A program made the translations under genes and the position numbers. Positions 25,266-33,486 of a stretch of 64,000 nucleotides of DNA are shown here, piece after piece. Every line of letters starts with the position of its first letter. Position 1 is the first letter of the stretch. The notes under the pieces were generated by a model. That model was not told the origin of the DNA. It worked only from the letters and a program-made list of their open reading frames with translations, and did no database searches. The DNA is taken from assembly GCA_036558645.1 (NCBI GenBank), contig DATBFG010000028.1:34956-98955 (forward strand), read 5' to 3'. This DNA is from DATBFG01 sp036558645. Lineage in GTDB: Bacteria; Acidobacteriota; Terriglobia; Terriglobales; Acidobacteriaceae.

Positions 25266-25703
25266 TTATGCAGCGATTGGAGCGATGACATTCGGTTGAT
25301 GAGGACGCTCTTGCAGAGCTTCTTGACGAACCTCGGTCATGCGCGCGAGCACAAACGCAGCCAACGCCATTTCCACGTCGCGCACGGCAATGTCGAAGAA
25401 TGTGCCAGTCGAGACCAGGTTCAAAGCGATGGCTAGTAGCCACGCGGCGGCGACGTAACTTCCCAGTCGGGTCCATTTGGTCAGAATTGCCAAACCGACG
25501 ATCATTTCGATTACGCCCACGATATGCATGAATGTCTGGGCGCTGAATGGCAGCATTTTCAAAGCCAGGGGGCTGATGTATGCCGTCCAATTCGTCAACA
25601 GATTGAAGAATTTATCCAGACCGGCGAGAAACGGCCCAACCCCCAGTCCTATTCGAAGCATCCACCATGCTTGGTCCAGTCGCGAATCGAGTGCTTTATG
25701 CAT
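25266..25703 (-). CDS. DoxX-family membrane protein
   Basis: The 145-residue protein has four hydrophobic segments (about 13-30, 42-60, 65-82 and 85-105) in the arrangement of the DoxX/DoxD family. Typical parts are LRIGLGVGPFLAGLDKFFNLL and HIVGVIEMIVGLAILTKWTRLGSYV (in pieces). Family members are inner-membrane proteins, some linked to redox or thiosulfate metabolism. The start has an excellent AAGGAGG ribosome binding site. It leads an operon with the di-heme cytochrome, so a joint role in electron transfer is plausible but not shown. Confidence 0.85.
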   Translation of the reverse strand: MHKALDSRLDQAWWMLRIGLGVGPFLAGLDKFFNLLTNWTAYISPLALKMLPFSAQTFMHIVGVIEMIVGLAILTKWTRLGSYVAAAWLLAIALNLVSTGTFFDIAVRDVEMALAAFVLARMTEVRQEALQERPHQPNVIAPIAA

Positions 25704-25840
25704 AGTCTGCCTCCTTCACCGGATAGAGTCGGAACAAAGCACTTGGTTACGACGCACCGCATCCGGTGTTTCCGGTAGATTGCCGAAAAAAATCTGTAAC
25801 CTTCGCTAGGCCGGTGACTCTGTTTTCTGTGGAGGGTTGT

Positions 25841-26575
25841 ATGGTCAGCCAAGCAGCCATCCCGCAAGATCCCCTCGGCGACGAGGAAGTTGTCGCACGA
25901 GTATTAGCGGGCGAGACCGGGTTGTTTGAAATCATCATGCGGCGCCACAACCAGCGTCTTTACCGCGTGGCCCGCTCGATCTTGCGCAAGGACGATGAGG
26001 CGGAAGATGTGATGCAGGACGCCTACGTGCGAGCCTACGAACACTTGGACCAATTCGAAGGCCGCGCGAAATTTTCTACCTGGCTGACGCGCATCGCTGT
26101 TCACGAAGCTTTGGCGCGCCGGCAACGCAGCACTCGATATCAGGAAATAGAACCCGGATCCCAATGGGAGGGAGATCCAATGGATAGGGTCGCTTCTTTG
26201 ACCTTGAACCCCGAGCAGCAGGCAGCAGATTCGGAGATTCGTGTCTTACTCGAGAAAGCTATCCAAGAATTGCCCGACAAGTACCGCACGATTCTCGTTC
26301 TTCGCGATGTGGAAGAGATGAGTACCAGTGATGCGGCGGACGTTCTCGATATCAGCGAGGAAAATGTCAAAGTCCGTCTTCATCGTGCGCGAGCTCTGTT
26401 GCGGAAGGGTCTCTTTACGCGTACGGGAATGCACTGCAAACAGGTATTCAACTTTCATGCATCGCGCTGTGACCGCGTAGTTGAGGCAGTTTTCAGGAGA
26501 ATCCAAGGACCCGGGCTGGGTAGCGTACGGAAGGATCCCCGGCTAGGTTTTACATCCATCCCTCGGACCGAGTAA
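25841..26575 (+). CDS. Sigma-70 family (ECF-type) sigma factor with C-terminal extension
   Basis: The 244-residue factor has region 2 (about 20-95: RLYRVARSILRKDDEAEDVMQDAYVRAY, in pieces) and region 4 (about 135-185: LPDKYRTILVLRDVEEMST followed by DAADVLDISEENVKVRLHRAR). The ATG at 25841 has a perfect GGAGGG site; a longer in-frame upstream extension was rejected. The region 4 helix-turn-helix is followed by about 45 residues that look non-conserved (FNFHASRCDRVVEAVFRRIQ), perhaps a read-on after the usual end of the domain. No anti-sigma gene is adjacent. tRNA-Val separates it from a second sigma factor. Confidence 0.88.
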   Translation: MVSQAAIPQDPLGDEEVVARVLAGETGLFEIIMRRHNQRLYRVARSILRKDDEAEDVMQDAYVRAYEHLDQFEGRAKFSTWLTRIAVHEALARRQRSTRYQEIEPGSQWEGDPMDRVASLTLNPEQQAADSEIRVLLEKAIQELPDKYRTILVLRDVEEMSTSDAADVLDISEENVKVRLHRARALLRKGLFTRTGMHCKQVFNFHASRCDRVVEAVFRRIQGPGLGSVRKDPRLGFTSIPRTE

Positions 26576-26648
26576 GCATCGGCGAGGGGTCCGGCTGCTC
26601 TGTCGGAAATGGGCTTCGGGGGAAACCTCAGTAACCCCAAGGAGTTAC

Positions 26649-26723
26649 TGGTGGGCGCTATAGGATTCGAACCTATGACTTCCACCGTGTGAAGATGGCA
26701 CTCTACCGCTGAGTTAAGCGCCC
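26649..26723 (-). tRNA. tRNA-Val (anticodon CAC)
   Basis: On the minus strand the acceptor GGGCGCT pairs with AGCGCCC. A D-arm (ACTC/GAGT), an anticodon arm CCATC-TTCACAC-GGTGG with anticodon CAC, and a T-arm with GGTTCGAATCC are all present. The 3' end is discriminator A followed by an encoded CCA. It reads GUG valine codons. Confidence 0.95.
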
Positions 26724-26856
26724 GGATATCGCGACAGCCGCTATATTGTAGCAAACGAAACCACTTTCCGGGGCTCCCGTCCCATGTTAGCCTACCTCTG
26801 CTGGCGCTTTCGGGTCGATGCCGCGACCTTGCCAAGCGCCTCTTTCGAGCGGCAGG

Positions 26857-27627
26857 ATGCCCATCAGACCCACAGTCCCGAAAGAGCCTGTAGATTACTC
26901 GAAACAGGCAAGTTCCGAAGATAGTTCCGCGCAACTTTCCGGCCAGCCTTGGGTTGAAAATAGTGTGAGCAGCGTTGCCATGGATAGCGGGTTGCTCTCG
27001 TTGACGAGTGCTCCCACCTCCCCACAGGCGGATATCGGTTCCGCCCTGCCCATAAATCTGCCGAGCGATGCCGAGATCATGCTCCGCGTCAAGGCGGGCG
27101 ATGATCCCGCCTTCGAGTACCTGGTGCAGAAGTACCGGCGGCCGATGGTGAGCTTCATGTATCGCATGCTGCACAATTCAGCAGCAGCTGAGGATCTGGC
27201 GCAGGAAGTCTTTTTGCGGGTGTATCGCTCCCGCGAAAGCTATGAGGCGAGCGCAAAGTTCACGACTTGGTTGTATCGCATTGCTAGCAATCTTGCGATG
27301 AATCACGCGCGAGATACACGGCATGAACGTCCGGAGAACACGGTGAGCCTGGACGAACCCGATGAAAACACCGGCCTGGCGATCGATTTACCCGATGGAT
27401 CGTTGACGGCCGAGGAATTGCTTGTCCGCCGTGAACGCATGGGCCAAATTCGCAAGCGTGTCCAGGCTTTGCCGGAACGTCAGCGAATCGCGGTAATCAT
27501 GCATAAGTTTCAACAAATGGACTACCGTCAAATCGCGGAAGTCTTGAAACTGAGTGAATCTGCCACGAAGTCGCTGTTGTTTCGCGCCTACGAAACTTTG
27601 CGTGGACAACTGCAGGAGTTTGTGTGA
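26857..27627 (+). CDS. ECF sigma factor, RpoE-like
   Basis: The factor (about 256 residues from ATG 26857; starts at 26818 and 26980 are also possible) has a proline/serine-rich N-terminal stretch of about 60 residues. Region 2 follows: DPAFEYLVQKYRRPMVSFMYRML, then DLAQEVFLRVYRSRESYEASAKFTTWLYRIASNLAMNHAR (in pieces). Region 4 is ALPERQRIAVIMHKFQQMDY with YRQIAEVLKLSESATKSLLFRA. It is followed within 11 nt by a zinc-finger anti-sigma gene, so the pair is a standard sigma/anti-sigma operon. A DUF3106 protein follows. The signal that releases the sigma factor is not shown by the sequence. Confidence 0.9.
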   Translation: MPIRPTVPKEPVDYSKQASSEDSSAQLSGQPWVENSVSSVAMDSGLLSLTSAPTSPQADIGSALPINLPSDAEIMLRVKAGDDPAFEYLVQKYRRPMVSFMYRMLHNSAAAEDLAQEVFLRVYRSRESYEASAKFTTWLYRIASNLAMNHARDTRHERPENTVSLDEPDENTGLAIDLPDGSLTAEELLVRRERMGQIRKRVQALPERQRIAVIMHKFQQMDYRQIAEVLKLSESATKSLLFRAYETLRGQLQEFV

Positions 27628-27638
27628 AAGGAACTGCC

Positions 27639-28124
27639 ATGAAGTGCACTGACATTCGCGAACAGCTACCGGACCTGGCCGCCGGTTTGAGCACGACTAC
27701 TCCAGAAATTGAACAGCATCTTGGCGCATGCTCGGAGTGTTCGATCAAGTTGGAGGAGTTCCGCCAAACCATGGCCGTGCTCGATGAATGGCAAGTTCCT
27801 GAACCTTCGCCTTACTTTGATGTTCGGTTGCAGGCGAATTTGCGCGAGGAGATGAACCGCCAACCGGCCTCGGCATGGCTGCGATGGATGCGCAAACCGG
27901 CGCTCGCCCTTTCGCTGACGGTACTGATGGTTGCCAGCGTTACGCTGTTCCGAGGTGGTGATCCCGTCGGATCAATGCGCGGGGACAAGCAGTTGGCGGC
28001 GAGCATCGAGCCTGGGAGTGCGGTGAGCGACCTGGAGGCACTGGATAAGAACCACGATTTGTATTCTGATTTCGACGTTCTTGACGATCTTCAGGTTCAA
28101 CAGGATGTAAACGCGACTCCGTAG
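27639..28124 (+). CDS. Zinc-finger anti-sigma factor, membrane-anchored
   Basis: The 161-residue product has an N-terminal zinc-binding anti-sigma domain with the H-x3-C-x2-C motif in HLGACSECS and a preceding cysteine in CTDIREQLPDLAAG. A helical linker follows, then one membrane segment (about 88-105: PALALSLTVLMVASVTLF) and a short periplasmic tail of acidic residues. It probably sequesters the sigma factor encoded directly upstream at the inner membrane. AAAGGA precedes ATG 27639; an in-frame GTG at 27624 overlapping the sigma stop is a less likely start. Confidence 0.87.
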   Translation: MKCTDIREQLPDLAAGLSTTTPEIEQHLGACSECSIKLEEFRQTMAVLDEWQVPEPSPYFDVRLQANLREEMNRQPASAWLRWMRKPALALSLTVLMVASVTLFRGGDPVGSMRGDKQLAASIEPGSAVSDLEALDKNHDLYSDFDVLDDLQVQQDVNATP

Positions 28125-28166
28125 CAGTTGGCATGAGCAGCGGTTGTGGTTGTTCAGGAGAAAAGT

Positions 28167-28799
28167 GTGTTCGGCGCAAGTAAAAGAGCGATCATAACGG
28201 TGATGTGTGGCATGGGATTGATAATCTCAAGTGCCTCACCCTCTTTCGCGCAGAATCGCCGGAACAATCCGCGGAATAACAACAACCGACCACAACCCCA
28301 GCAGGGGCAACCACGGCAGCAACAGGGACAAGCACGCCGTGACGGACATCACGCTGGGGACTGGCTGCGTCAATACCGCGGCCTCCCGCCCGATCAGCAG
28401 CAGAAAGCACTGGACAATGATCCCCAGTTCCGCAACCTGCAGCCACAGCAGCAGCAGCAACTGCGCGACCGTCTGCAGAAATTTAATAGCCTGCCTTCAG
28501 ACCAGCAGGATCGGATCCTGAACCGCATGGAGACGTGGGAGCACCTGACTCCTGATCAAAAAGACAAGGCGCGCGGACTCGCTCAGCAGTTACGTGACGT
28601 TCCGCCAGATCGCCGTAAGGTGCTTCAAGGCGCAATCAATGATTTGCGCCAGATGACGCCTGAACAGCGTCAGCAGGCTCTCAACTCTGATCGTTTGAAG
28701 AACCAGTTCTCTCCTTCTGAGAGGAATCTGCTTACTGGCGTCTCCGAGTTGCCGCTTGCCCCTAGCGATGGCGTGGAACCATCCCCCGACGATCAATAA
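28167..28799 (+). CDS. DUF3106 protein, exported and Gln-rich
   Basis: The 210-residue product has a signal peptide (ending near PSFAQ), then an Asn/Gln/Arg-rich low-complexity stretch (about 30-65). The C-terminal part contains helical repeats of the DUF3106 type: LPPDQQQKAL, LQPQQQQQLRDRLQKFNSLP, LTPDQKDKARGLAQQLR, VPPDRRKVLQGAINDLRQMTP. This resembles periplasmic envelope-stress modulators of the CpxP/LTXXQ kind. The GTG 28167 start has AGGAG six bases upstream, so I prefer it to an earlier in-frame GTG at 28146. It lies 42 nt after the anti-sigma gene and is probably in the same operon, where it could act as the periplasmic sensor. Confidence 0.85.
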   Translation: MFGASKRAIITVMCGMGLIISSASPSFAQNRRNNPRNNNNRPQPQQGQPRQQQGQARRDGHHAGDWLRQYRGLPPDQQQKALDNDPQFRNLQPQQQQQLRDRLQKFNSLPSDQQDRILNRMETWEHLTPDQKDKARGLAQQLRDVPPDRRKVLQGAINDLRQMTPEQRQQALNSDRLKNQFSPSERNLLTGVSELPLAPSDGVEPSPDDQ

Positions 28800-28905
28800 A
28801 CTTCCACTCCAGAAGAATCATCCGATCAACATCCTTTGCCCTTAAACGGGCAGATGTGTCCGTCAGTCGAAGGGTCTCGATCGCGTTTTGTTAGCAGGAG
28901 TAGAA

Positions 28906-28936
28906 CCCCGGGGAGCCCATGATCGCGCTCCCGGGG
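28906..28936. terminator. GC-rich hairpin between DUF3106 and phosphoesterase genes
   Basis: CCCCGGG(G)AGC pairs with GCTCCCGGGG around an 9-10-nt loop, with one bulged G. It lies between convergent genes ending at 28799 and 28949, where a bidirectional terminator is expected. Neither side has a clear T-tract, so the assignment is tentative. Confidence 0.4.
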
Positions 28937-28948
28937 ATCTCTCGCACC

Positions 28949-31189
28949 TTACGGAAGATGATCCAAATAGCAGGCACCCCCAAGGCTCTGTGCTGGTGGC
29001 GTTGGCGGTGTGGTCCAGGGTGGATTTACGAAGTCAAAGAACTCAGTCATATCCATTTGCGCCGCGTCGCGTGCTGTCAGGCTTGAAATTCCATATCTCG
29101 TCTCGATGAGCTTGAGGATGGCTGTATAGTCTGCCACCGTGTGCGAGACGTAATTCTTTTTCGCAAATGGAGAAACCACGATAAGAGGGACACGGAATCC
29201 CGTATAGGTAAAGTCACAGGTCGGCCCTGTCTTGGTGGTGCAAGTGTCTCCCGGTTGCAAGTCAGTGGGAGCGATGTTGTCGGGGCTTACCGACGGTTGC
29301 GGTGCCACATGGTCATAGAATCCGCCATGCTCATCGAAGCTAAAGATGAAAATGGAATCCTTCCACGACGGACTTACCATCAGTGCATTGATCAAGGATG
29401 AAACATAGTTCGCGCCTGCTTTGATGTTTTGCGGGACATTCGTATCGCTGTCGGATGGGTGCTCGTCGAGCGCGACGCTTGAGGCAGGCTCAATCAAAGC
29501 CACCTGCGGCAATGTGCCATTCGCCACATCAGTCAGGTATGTTGAGATGGGTTGCAGATTCTGGGGGAATTGATCACGAATGATCGGCCCGTACGTAAAG
29601 TTCTGAATGTAGCTCTGCTTGTAAAGCGATGCTGCATCGGTCAGGCCATCCGGTCCGGGATGAACATAGATCTTCCACGTGATCCCAGCATCCTGGAGAG
29701 CTTGGAAGATGATCTTGTCGCTCAACTTGGGACTGTTGGTGGTTTCCAGGGGATATGCATGGCCATGTGATGTGCCTGCTAGCAGATACATGCGGTTCGG
29801 CGCCGTGCGGCTCATAATCGGCTGGAACCAGCGATCCGACGTCCCGAACTGGGTAGCCATGTAGTAGTAGTAGTTCAGAATGTTGCCGTCGTAATAGCCC
29901 ATCGCGCGAATGCCGTCAGTATCAAAAAAGCCGGCGTCACGCGCGTCGTGTCCCGCCGATTTGACAAAACCGTCTAGCGTGGCCGTCCCTGAAACTGGAT
30001 CTACTAGGTTGAACTGGGTGTGCGATTCATTCCAGCTTGGGCTCGGATTTTCAATACAGATCGTCTGCAACGGATAAGAAGTTACGGTGGGACTGTTGTC
30101 AGTCACGACGCATTGATTGGGTGGCGGAAGTGTCGGATCACAGCCCGGGTTCGTTGGAGCTGGTCCCGCCGGGTTGCTGAGAGGAAATTGTGCTAGTCCA
30201 TCAAATGCCTGGTCGGGATAACCATTGTCTTCCCAGTATTGGCGAAGCGCACCGAAATAGTGGTCAAACGAACGATTCTCCTGGAGCATGAAAACAATGT
30301 GATTGATCGAGGTTTGCAGTGTGGGTTGGTTCTCGAGGTTGAATGTCGCAGTAACAGATCGCGCGACGTCGAGCGTCACCGAGCATGCTCCGGTTCCGGT
30401 ACAGTCTCCCGCCCATCCAGCAAACGTCGAACCCTGTGACGCTGTGGGTGTCAGTTGGACCATCTGTCCCTGGTTAAACAAGAACGTGCACGTCGTCCCA
30501 CAGTTGATCCCAGCGGGGCTGCTGGTGACGGTACCCGTCCCGGTGCCCGCCAACAGCACGCTCAGCTGCACTCCAGCAACAACGTTAAAAGTCGCGGTCA
30601 CCGACTGCGCAACATTCATGGTGACCTGACACGAACCCGTTCCCGAACATGCTCCGCCCCATCCAGCGAACACGGAACCCGGGCTGGCGATAGCGGTCAA
30701 CTGCACCACCGTACCGCTGTCGAAATTGAAACTGCAGGTTTGCCCGCAATTGATGCCGGCCGGATTGCTGGAAACTGTTCCTGTCCCGGTGCCGGAAGGC
30801 GTTACGGTAAGCGCAAAACCACTACTGGGGCTGAACGTTGCCGTCACAGATTTCGCGGCGTTAACAGTCACCTGGCAAGCTCCCGTGCCGGAGCAAGCTC
30901 CGCTCCATCCCGCGAAAGTCGAATTCCCCGTCGGCGTAGCTGATAATTGAACGACCGTGCCATCGCCAAAACTTGCGCTACAACTCTGACCACAGTTGAT
31001 TCCTGATGGACTACTGGAAACCGAACCGGCACCACCGCCAGAAAGCGTGACCGTGAGCTGAAAATTCTGGGTCTGCGGGGGTGGATTCCCTCCGCCTGGG
31101 CTGGACATTCCTCCCCCACACCCCGTCCATGCAAGAGCCAAGCTCAAGAAACACGTAACGCCTAAAGGCACCCGGATTTCAGATTTCAT
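28949..31189 (-). CDS. Secreted phosphoesterase (phospholipase C/AcpA type) with three repeats
   Basis: The 746-residue protein has a signal peptide with a lipobox-like TGC near residue 24. Three tandem units of 77 residues follow (about 43-119, 125-201 and 207-283). Each has a GINCG-x-x-C motif, a V-V-Q-L strand and the FAGW-x-G-x-C-x-G-T-G-x-C signature, ending SVTATF. These are bacterial divergent-InlB/MYXO-CTERM-like repeats. The phosphoesterase domain starts about residue 290 with INHIVFMLQENRSFDHYFGAL and includes SFDEHGGFYDHV, both metal-site motifs of the phospholipase C/acid-phosphatase family. The role is probably extracellular phosphate release. The start is ATG 31189; an in-frame GTG lies 9 nt upstream. 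Confidence 0.9.
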   Translation of the reverse strand: MKSEIRVPLGVTCFLSLALAWTGCGGGMSSPGGGNPPPQTQNFQLTVTLSGGGAGSVSSSPSGINCGQSCSASFGDGTVVQLSATPTGNSTFAGWSGACSGTGACQVTVNAAKSVTATFSPSSGFALTVTPSGTGTGTVSSNPAGINCGQTCSFNFDSGTVVQLTAIASPGSVFAGWGGACSGTGSCQVTMNVAQSVTATFNVVAGVQLSVLLAGTGTGTVTSSPAGINCGTTCTFLFNQGQMVQLTPTASQGSTFAGWAGDCTGTGACSVTLDVARSVTATFNLENQPTLQTSINHIVFMLQENRSFDHYFGALRQYWEDNGYPDQAFDGLAQFPLSNPAGPAPTNPGCDPTLPPPNQCVVTDNSPTVTSYPLQTICIENPSPSWNESHTQFNLVDPVSGTATLDGFVKSAGHDARDAGFFDTDGIRAMGYYDGNILNYYYYMATQFGTSDRWFQPIMSRTAPNRMYLLAGTSHGHAYPLETTNSPKLSDKIIFQALQDAGITWKIYVHPGPDGLTDAASLYKQSYIQNFTYGPIIRDQFPQNLQPISTYLTDVANGTLPQVALIEPASSVALDEHPSDSDTNVPQNIKAGANYVSSLINALMVSPSWKDSIFIFSFDEHGGFYDHVAPQPSVSPDNIAPTDLQPGDTCTTKTGPTCDFTYTGFRVPLIVVSPFAKKNYVSHTVADYTAILKLIETRYGISSLTARDAAQMDMTEFFDFVNPPWTTPPTPPAQSLGGACYLDHLP
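30341..31063 (-). repeat. Three 77-residue tandem repeats inside the phosphoesterase gene
   Basis: Each repeat encodes GINCG..C...GTVVQL...FAGW.GAC.GTG.C followed by SVTATF, and the copies are separated by five residues. The copies diverge in DNA but keep four cysteines each, probably as disulfides. They may be a cell-surface attachment or carbohydrate-binding region. Confidence 0.8.
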
Positions 31190-31365
31190 AAGGAACACAC
31201 CATGAAAACGGGTGTTCAGATGGCAAATCCCGAGTTGCTGTTGGCCGCAATGAGGCGCAAATTAAGGCGGACCCCGGCTAGCACTTTCGGACTACAGAGA
31301 TTTCCCGATTCGAAGCGCTACCAAGGAAGTTCGGCGGAAAGTCGGCTGATTCTCAGGACAAGCGA

Positions 31366-32292
31366 CTACTTGCGCAACAGATTCTTCGCGATAAAGAGAA
31401 CATTGGCGGGCCGCTCAGCGAGGCGACGCATCAGGTACGGATACCATTCTGTTCCAAAGGGGACATACACTCGCGTACGCCATCCATCTCGAATCAGACC
31501 GTGCTGCAGGTCGCGACGAATACCGTATAGCATCTGGAATTCAAAGTTGTCTCGCGGGATCTGCTCCTTGATGGCATACTCCTTCGCTTCGTGGATGATA
31601 TTTTCATCGTGCGTGGCAAGCCCGTTATACACATTGCTCTTCATCAAGATTTTCATGAGATGGATGTAATTCGCATCCACCTCCTCTTTCTTTTGAAAAG
31701 CGATCTCGGGTGGCTCCTTATAAGCGCCTTTGCACAGCCGGATCCGGATCCCTTCTTGCAAAAGCCCTCGAACATCATCTTCAGAACGCCTCATATAGGA
31801 CTGGATGACTGTACCCACCGCGTTCTCATTACCCGGCGTCCGATGCAGTTCGTGCACAAAATCGAGCGTACGCTGGGTATAGCTGGATCCTTCCATATCC
31901 ACACGCACGAAGTTCGGCGGCGTCATTTGCGCAGCACGGGTCACCAACTCCGTCACCAACGTGCGGGCAAGGTTCTCGTCGACATCGAGGCCCATGTGCG
32001 TGAGCTTCAAACTGATGTTCGCATTCAGCTTTCTCTCTGCAATTTGGTCCAGCAGGCGGTGGTACAGCTTGGCACTCTCTCGTGCTTCATCCGCGTTCGT
32101 TACGTTTTCCCCGAGATTGTCGATGGACACACTCGGCCCCAGCTGGGTCACCGACTGCGTCACTCGGATCACATCGTCTACTTGGGTACCCGCAACAAAG
32201 CGGCCGGAAATTCGCTGGCCGATCGCGGATCGCTCCGCAATATTTCTCAGCGAGCGACTCTCGGAGAGGGAGATGAAGAGCTCTCTTAGCAC
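31366..32292 (-). CDS. Proline dehydrogenase
   Basis: This single-function proline dehydrogenase (308 residues, a usual length) oxidises proline to pyrroline-5-carboxylate with FAD and passes electrons to the quinone pool. It forms a TIM barrel with the conserved blocks SLKLTHMGLDVDE, VRVDMEGSSYTQRTLDF, IQSYMRRSEDD and RIRLCKGAYKEPPEIAF, ending in the active-site REGLVPFGTEWYPYLMRRLAERPAN-like tail (here VYVPFGTEWYPYLMRR). No P5C dehydrogenase is adjacent. The GTG start at 32292 has GGGAG five bases upstream. Confidence 0.93.
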   Translation of the reverse strand: MLRELFISLSESRSLRNIAERSAIGQRISGRFVAGTQVDDVIRVTQSVTQLGPSVSIDNLGENVTNADEARESAKLYHRLLDQIAERKLNANISLKLTHMGLDVDENLARTLVTELVTRAAQMTPPNFVRVDMEGSSYTQRTLDFVHELHRTPGNENAVGTVIQSYMRRSEDDVRGLLQEGIRIRLCKGAYKEPPEIAFQKKEEVDANYIHLMKILMKSNVYNGLATHDENIIHEAKEYAIKEQIPRDNFEFQMLYGIRRDLQHGLIRDGWRTRVYVPFGTEWYPYLMRRLAERPANVLFIAKNLLRK

Positions 32293-32509
32293 GTTGCTCC
32301 CAAGGAGGCAACTAAGTGGATGGGATTAAGAACGAGCAGCACAGGCATGAAGGTCACAGAATTTTGTATCACATCTAGCCGGGTCTGTTGTGGTGACGAA
32401 CATCACCCATCGACGAAACAGGCAACCGAATGTGGGAGAATACCAACTGAAAAGTGACGGCCCACCAGCAGAAAGGTCCCGCCGGGAATAGACGCGTCCG
32501 AGGCGCACA

Positions 32510-33442
32510 GTGGACTCAACAAAACGAGTAGTGTATGCAGCAATCGCGGCCAACGTGGGTATTGCCATCAGCAAGTACGTGGCGGCCGCCTTTACCGGCA
32601 GCTCCGCCATGCTGGCCGAAGCCTTCCACTCCACAGTTGATAGCGGCAACGAACTACTGCTCTTGGTAGGAATTAAGCGCAGTCAAAAGCCTGCTGATCG
32701 GCTTCATCCTTTTGGGCACGGGAAGGAAGTCTATTTCTGGTCTCTACTGGTAGCCATCCTTATTTTTGGAATAGGAGGTGGGTTCTCCACCTACGAAGGG
32801 ATCATCCGCTTGGCCAACCACGAGCCCGCATCAGATCCGAAGTGGAATTATGTGGTCTTGGCCGTCGCGTTCGTCTTGGAGGGTTATTCCTGGTGGGTAT
32901 CTCTAAGGGAACTGAGGGAAAAGCAAGAGCCGGATGAGAGCCTCTGGCGTCATATCCGCCGAAGCAAGGATCCCACCGTCTTCACCGTGTTCGTGGAAGA
33001 CACCGGCGCACTTATAGGTATTGCATTCGCTTTCCTCGGAATCCTTCTGACTCAGATTACGGGAAATCCGGCCTACGACCCCGTCGCATCCATCGCAATT
33101 GGAATCCTGCTCGCCACAATCGCCTTATTTCTTGCGGCGGAGAGCCGCGACTTGCTCATCGGGGAAACAGCGTCTCCGGAACAAATTGAGCAAGTGAGGG
33201 GAATCATCACGTCAGAACCCGGAGTCGACCAAGTCGGCGAATTACTGACCATGCAACTGGGACCCGATCAGGTCCTTCTGAATGTGGAGATCATGTTCCG
33301 TCGAGGTCTTACAGTGCAGGAGCTTGAATCGACTATAGACAACCTGGAACGCAGGATCCGCGAGTGCGAACCAAGCATCAGGCGGATCTTCATCGAGGCA
33401 GAATCGCTAAGAGGCCGTGCGCTCGCCGGACCCACGCACTGA
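32510..33442 (+). CDS. Cation diffusion facilitator (CDF) transporter
   Basis: The protein (310 residues) has about five to six membrane segments (about 8-30, 33-52, 76-98, 110-130, 155-180 and 183-203) and a C-terminal cytoplasmic ZT-dimer domain (about 215-305). Metal-site motifs are AEAFHSTVDSGNELLLL and HPFGHGKEVYFWSL in the early helices and AFLGILLTQITGNPAYDPVAS later. CDF proteins export zinc, iron or manganese; the metal cannot be told from sequence. The GTG start at 32510 has GAGG six bases upstream. It is monocistronic. Confidence 0.92.
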   Translation: MDSTKRVVYAAIAANVGIAISKYVAAAFTGSSAMLAEAFHSTVDSGNELLLLVGIKRSQKPADRLHPFGHGKEVYFWSLLVAILIFGIGGGFSTYEGIIRLANHEPASDPKWNYVVLAVAFVLEGYSWWVSLRELREKQEPDESLWRHIRRSKDPTVFTVFVEDTGALIGIAFAFLGILLTQITGNPAYDPVASIAIGILLATIALFLAAESRDLLIGETASPEQIEQVRGIITSEPGVDQVGELLTMQLGPDQVLLNVEIMFRRGLTVQELESTIDNLERRIRECEPSIRRIFIEAESLRGRALAGPTH

Positions 33443-33486
33443 GCAAGGCTCCTTCAGCGGATATCCAGAATGAAGTGTCTGCGATC

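Noticed and set aside
28840..28860. Short TGCCC/GGGCA hairpin after the DUF3106 gene
   Set aside because: Only 5 bp with no T-tract; the longer GC hairpin at 28906-28936 is a better terminator candidate.
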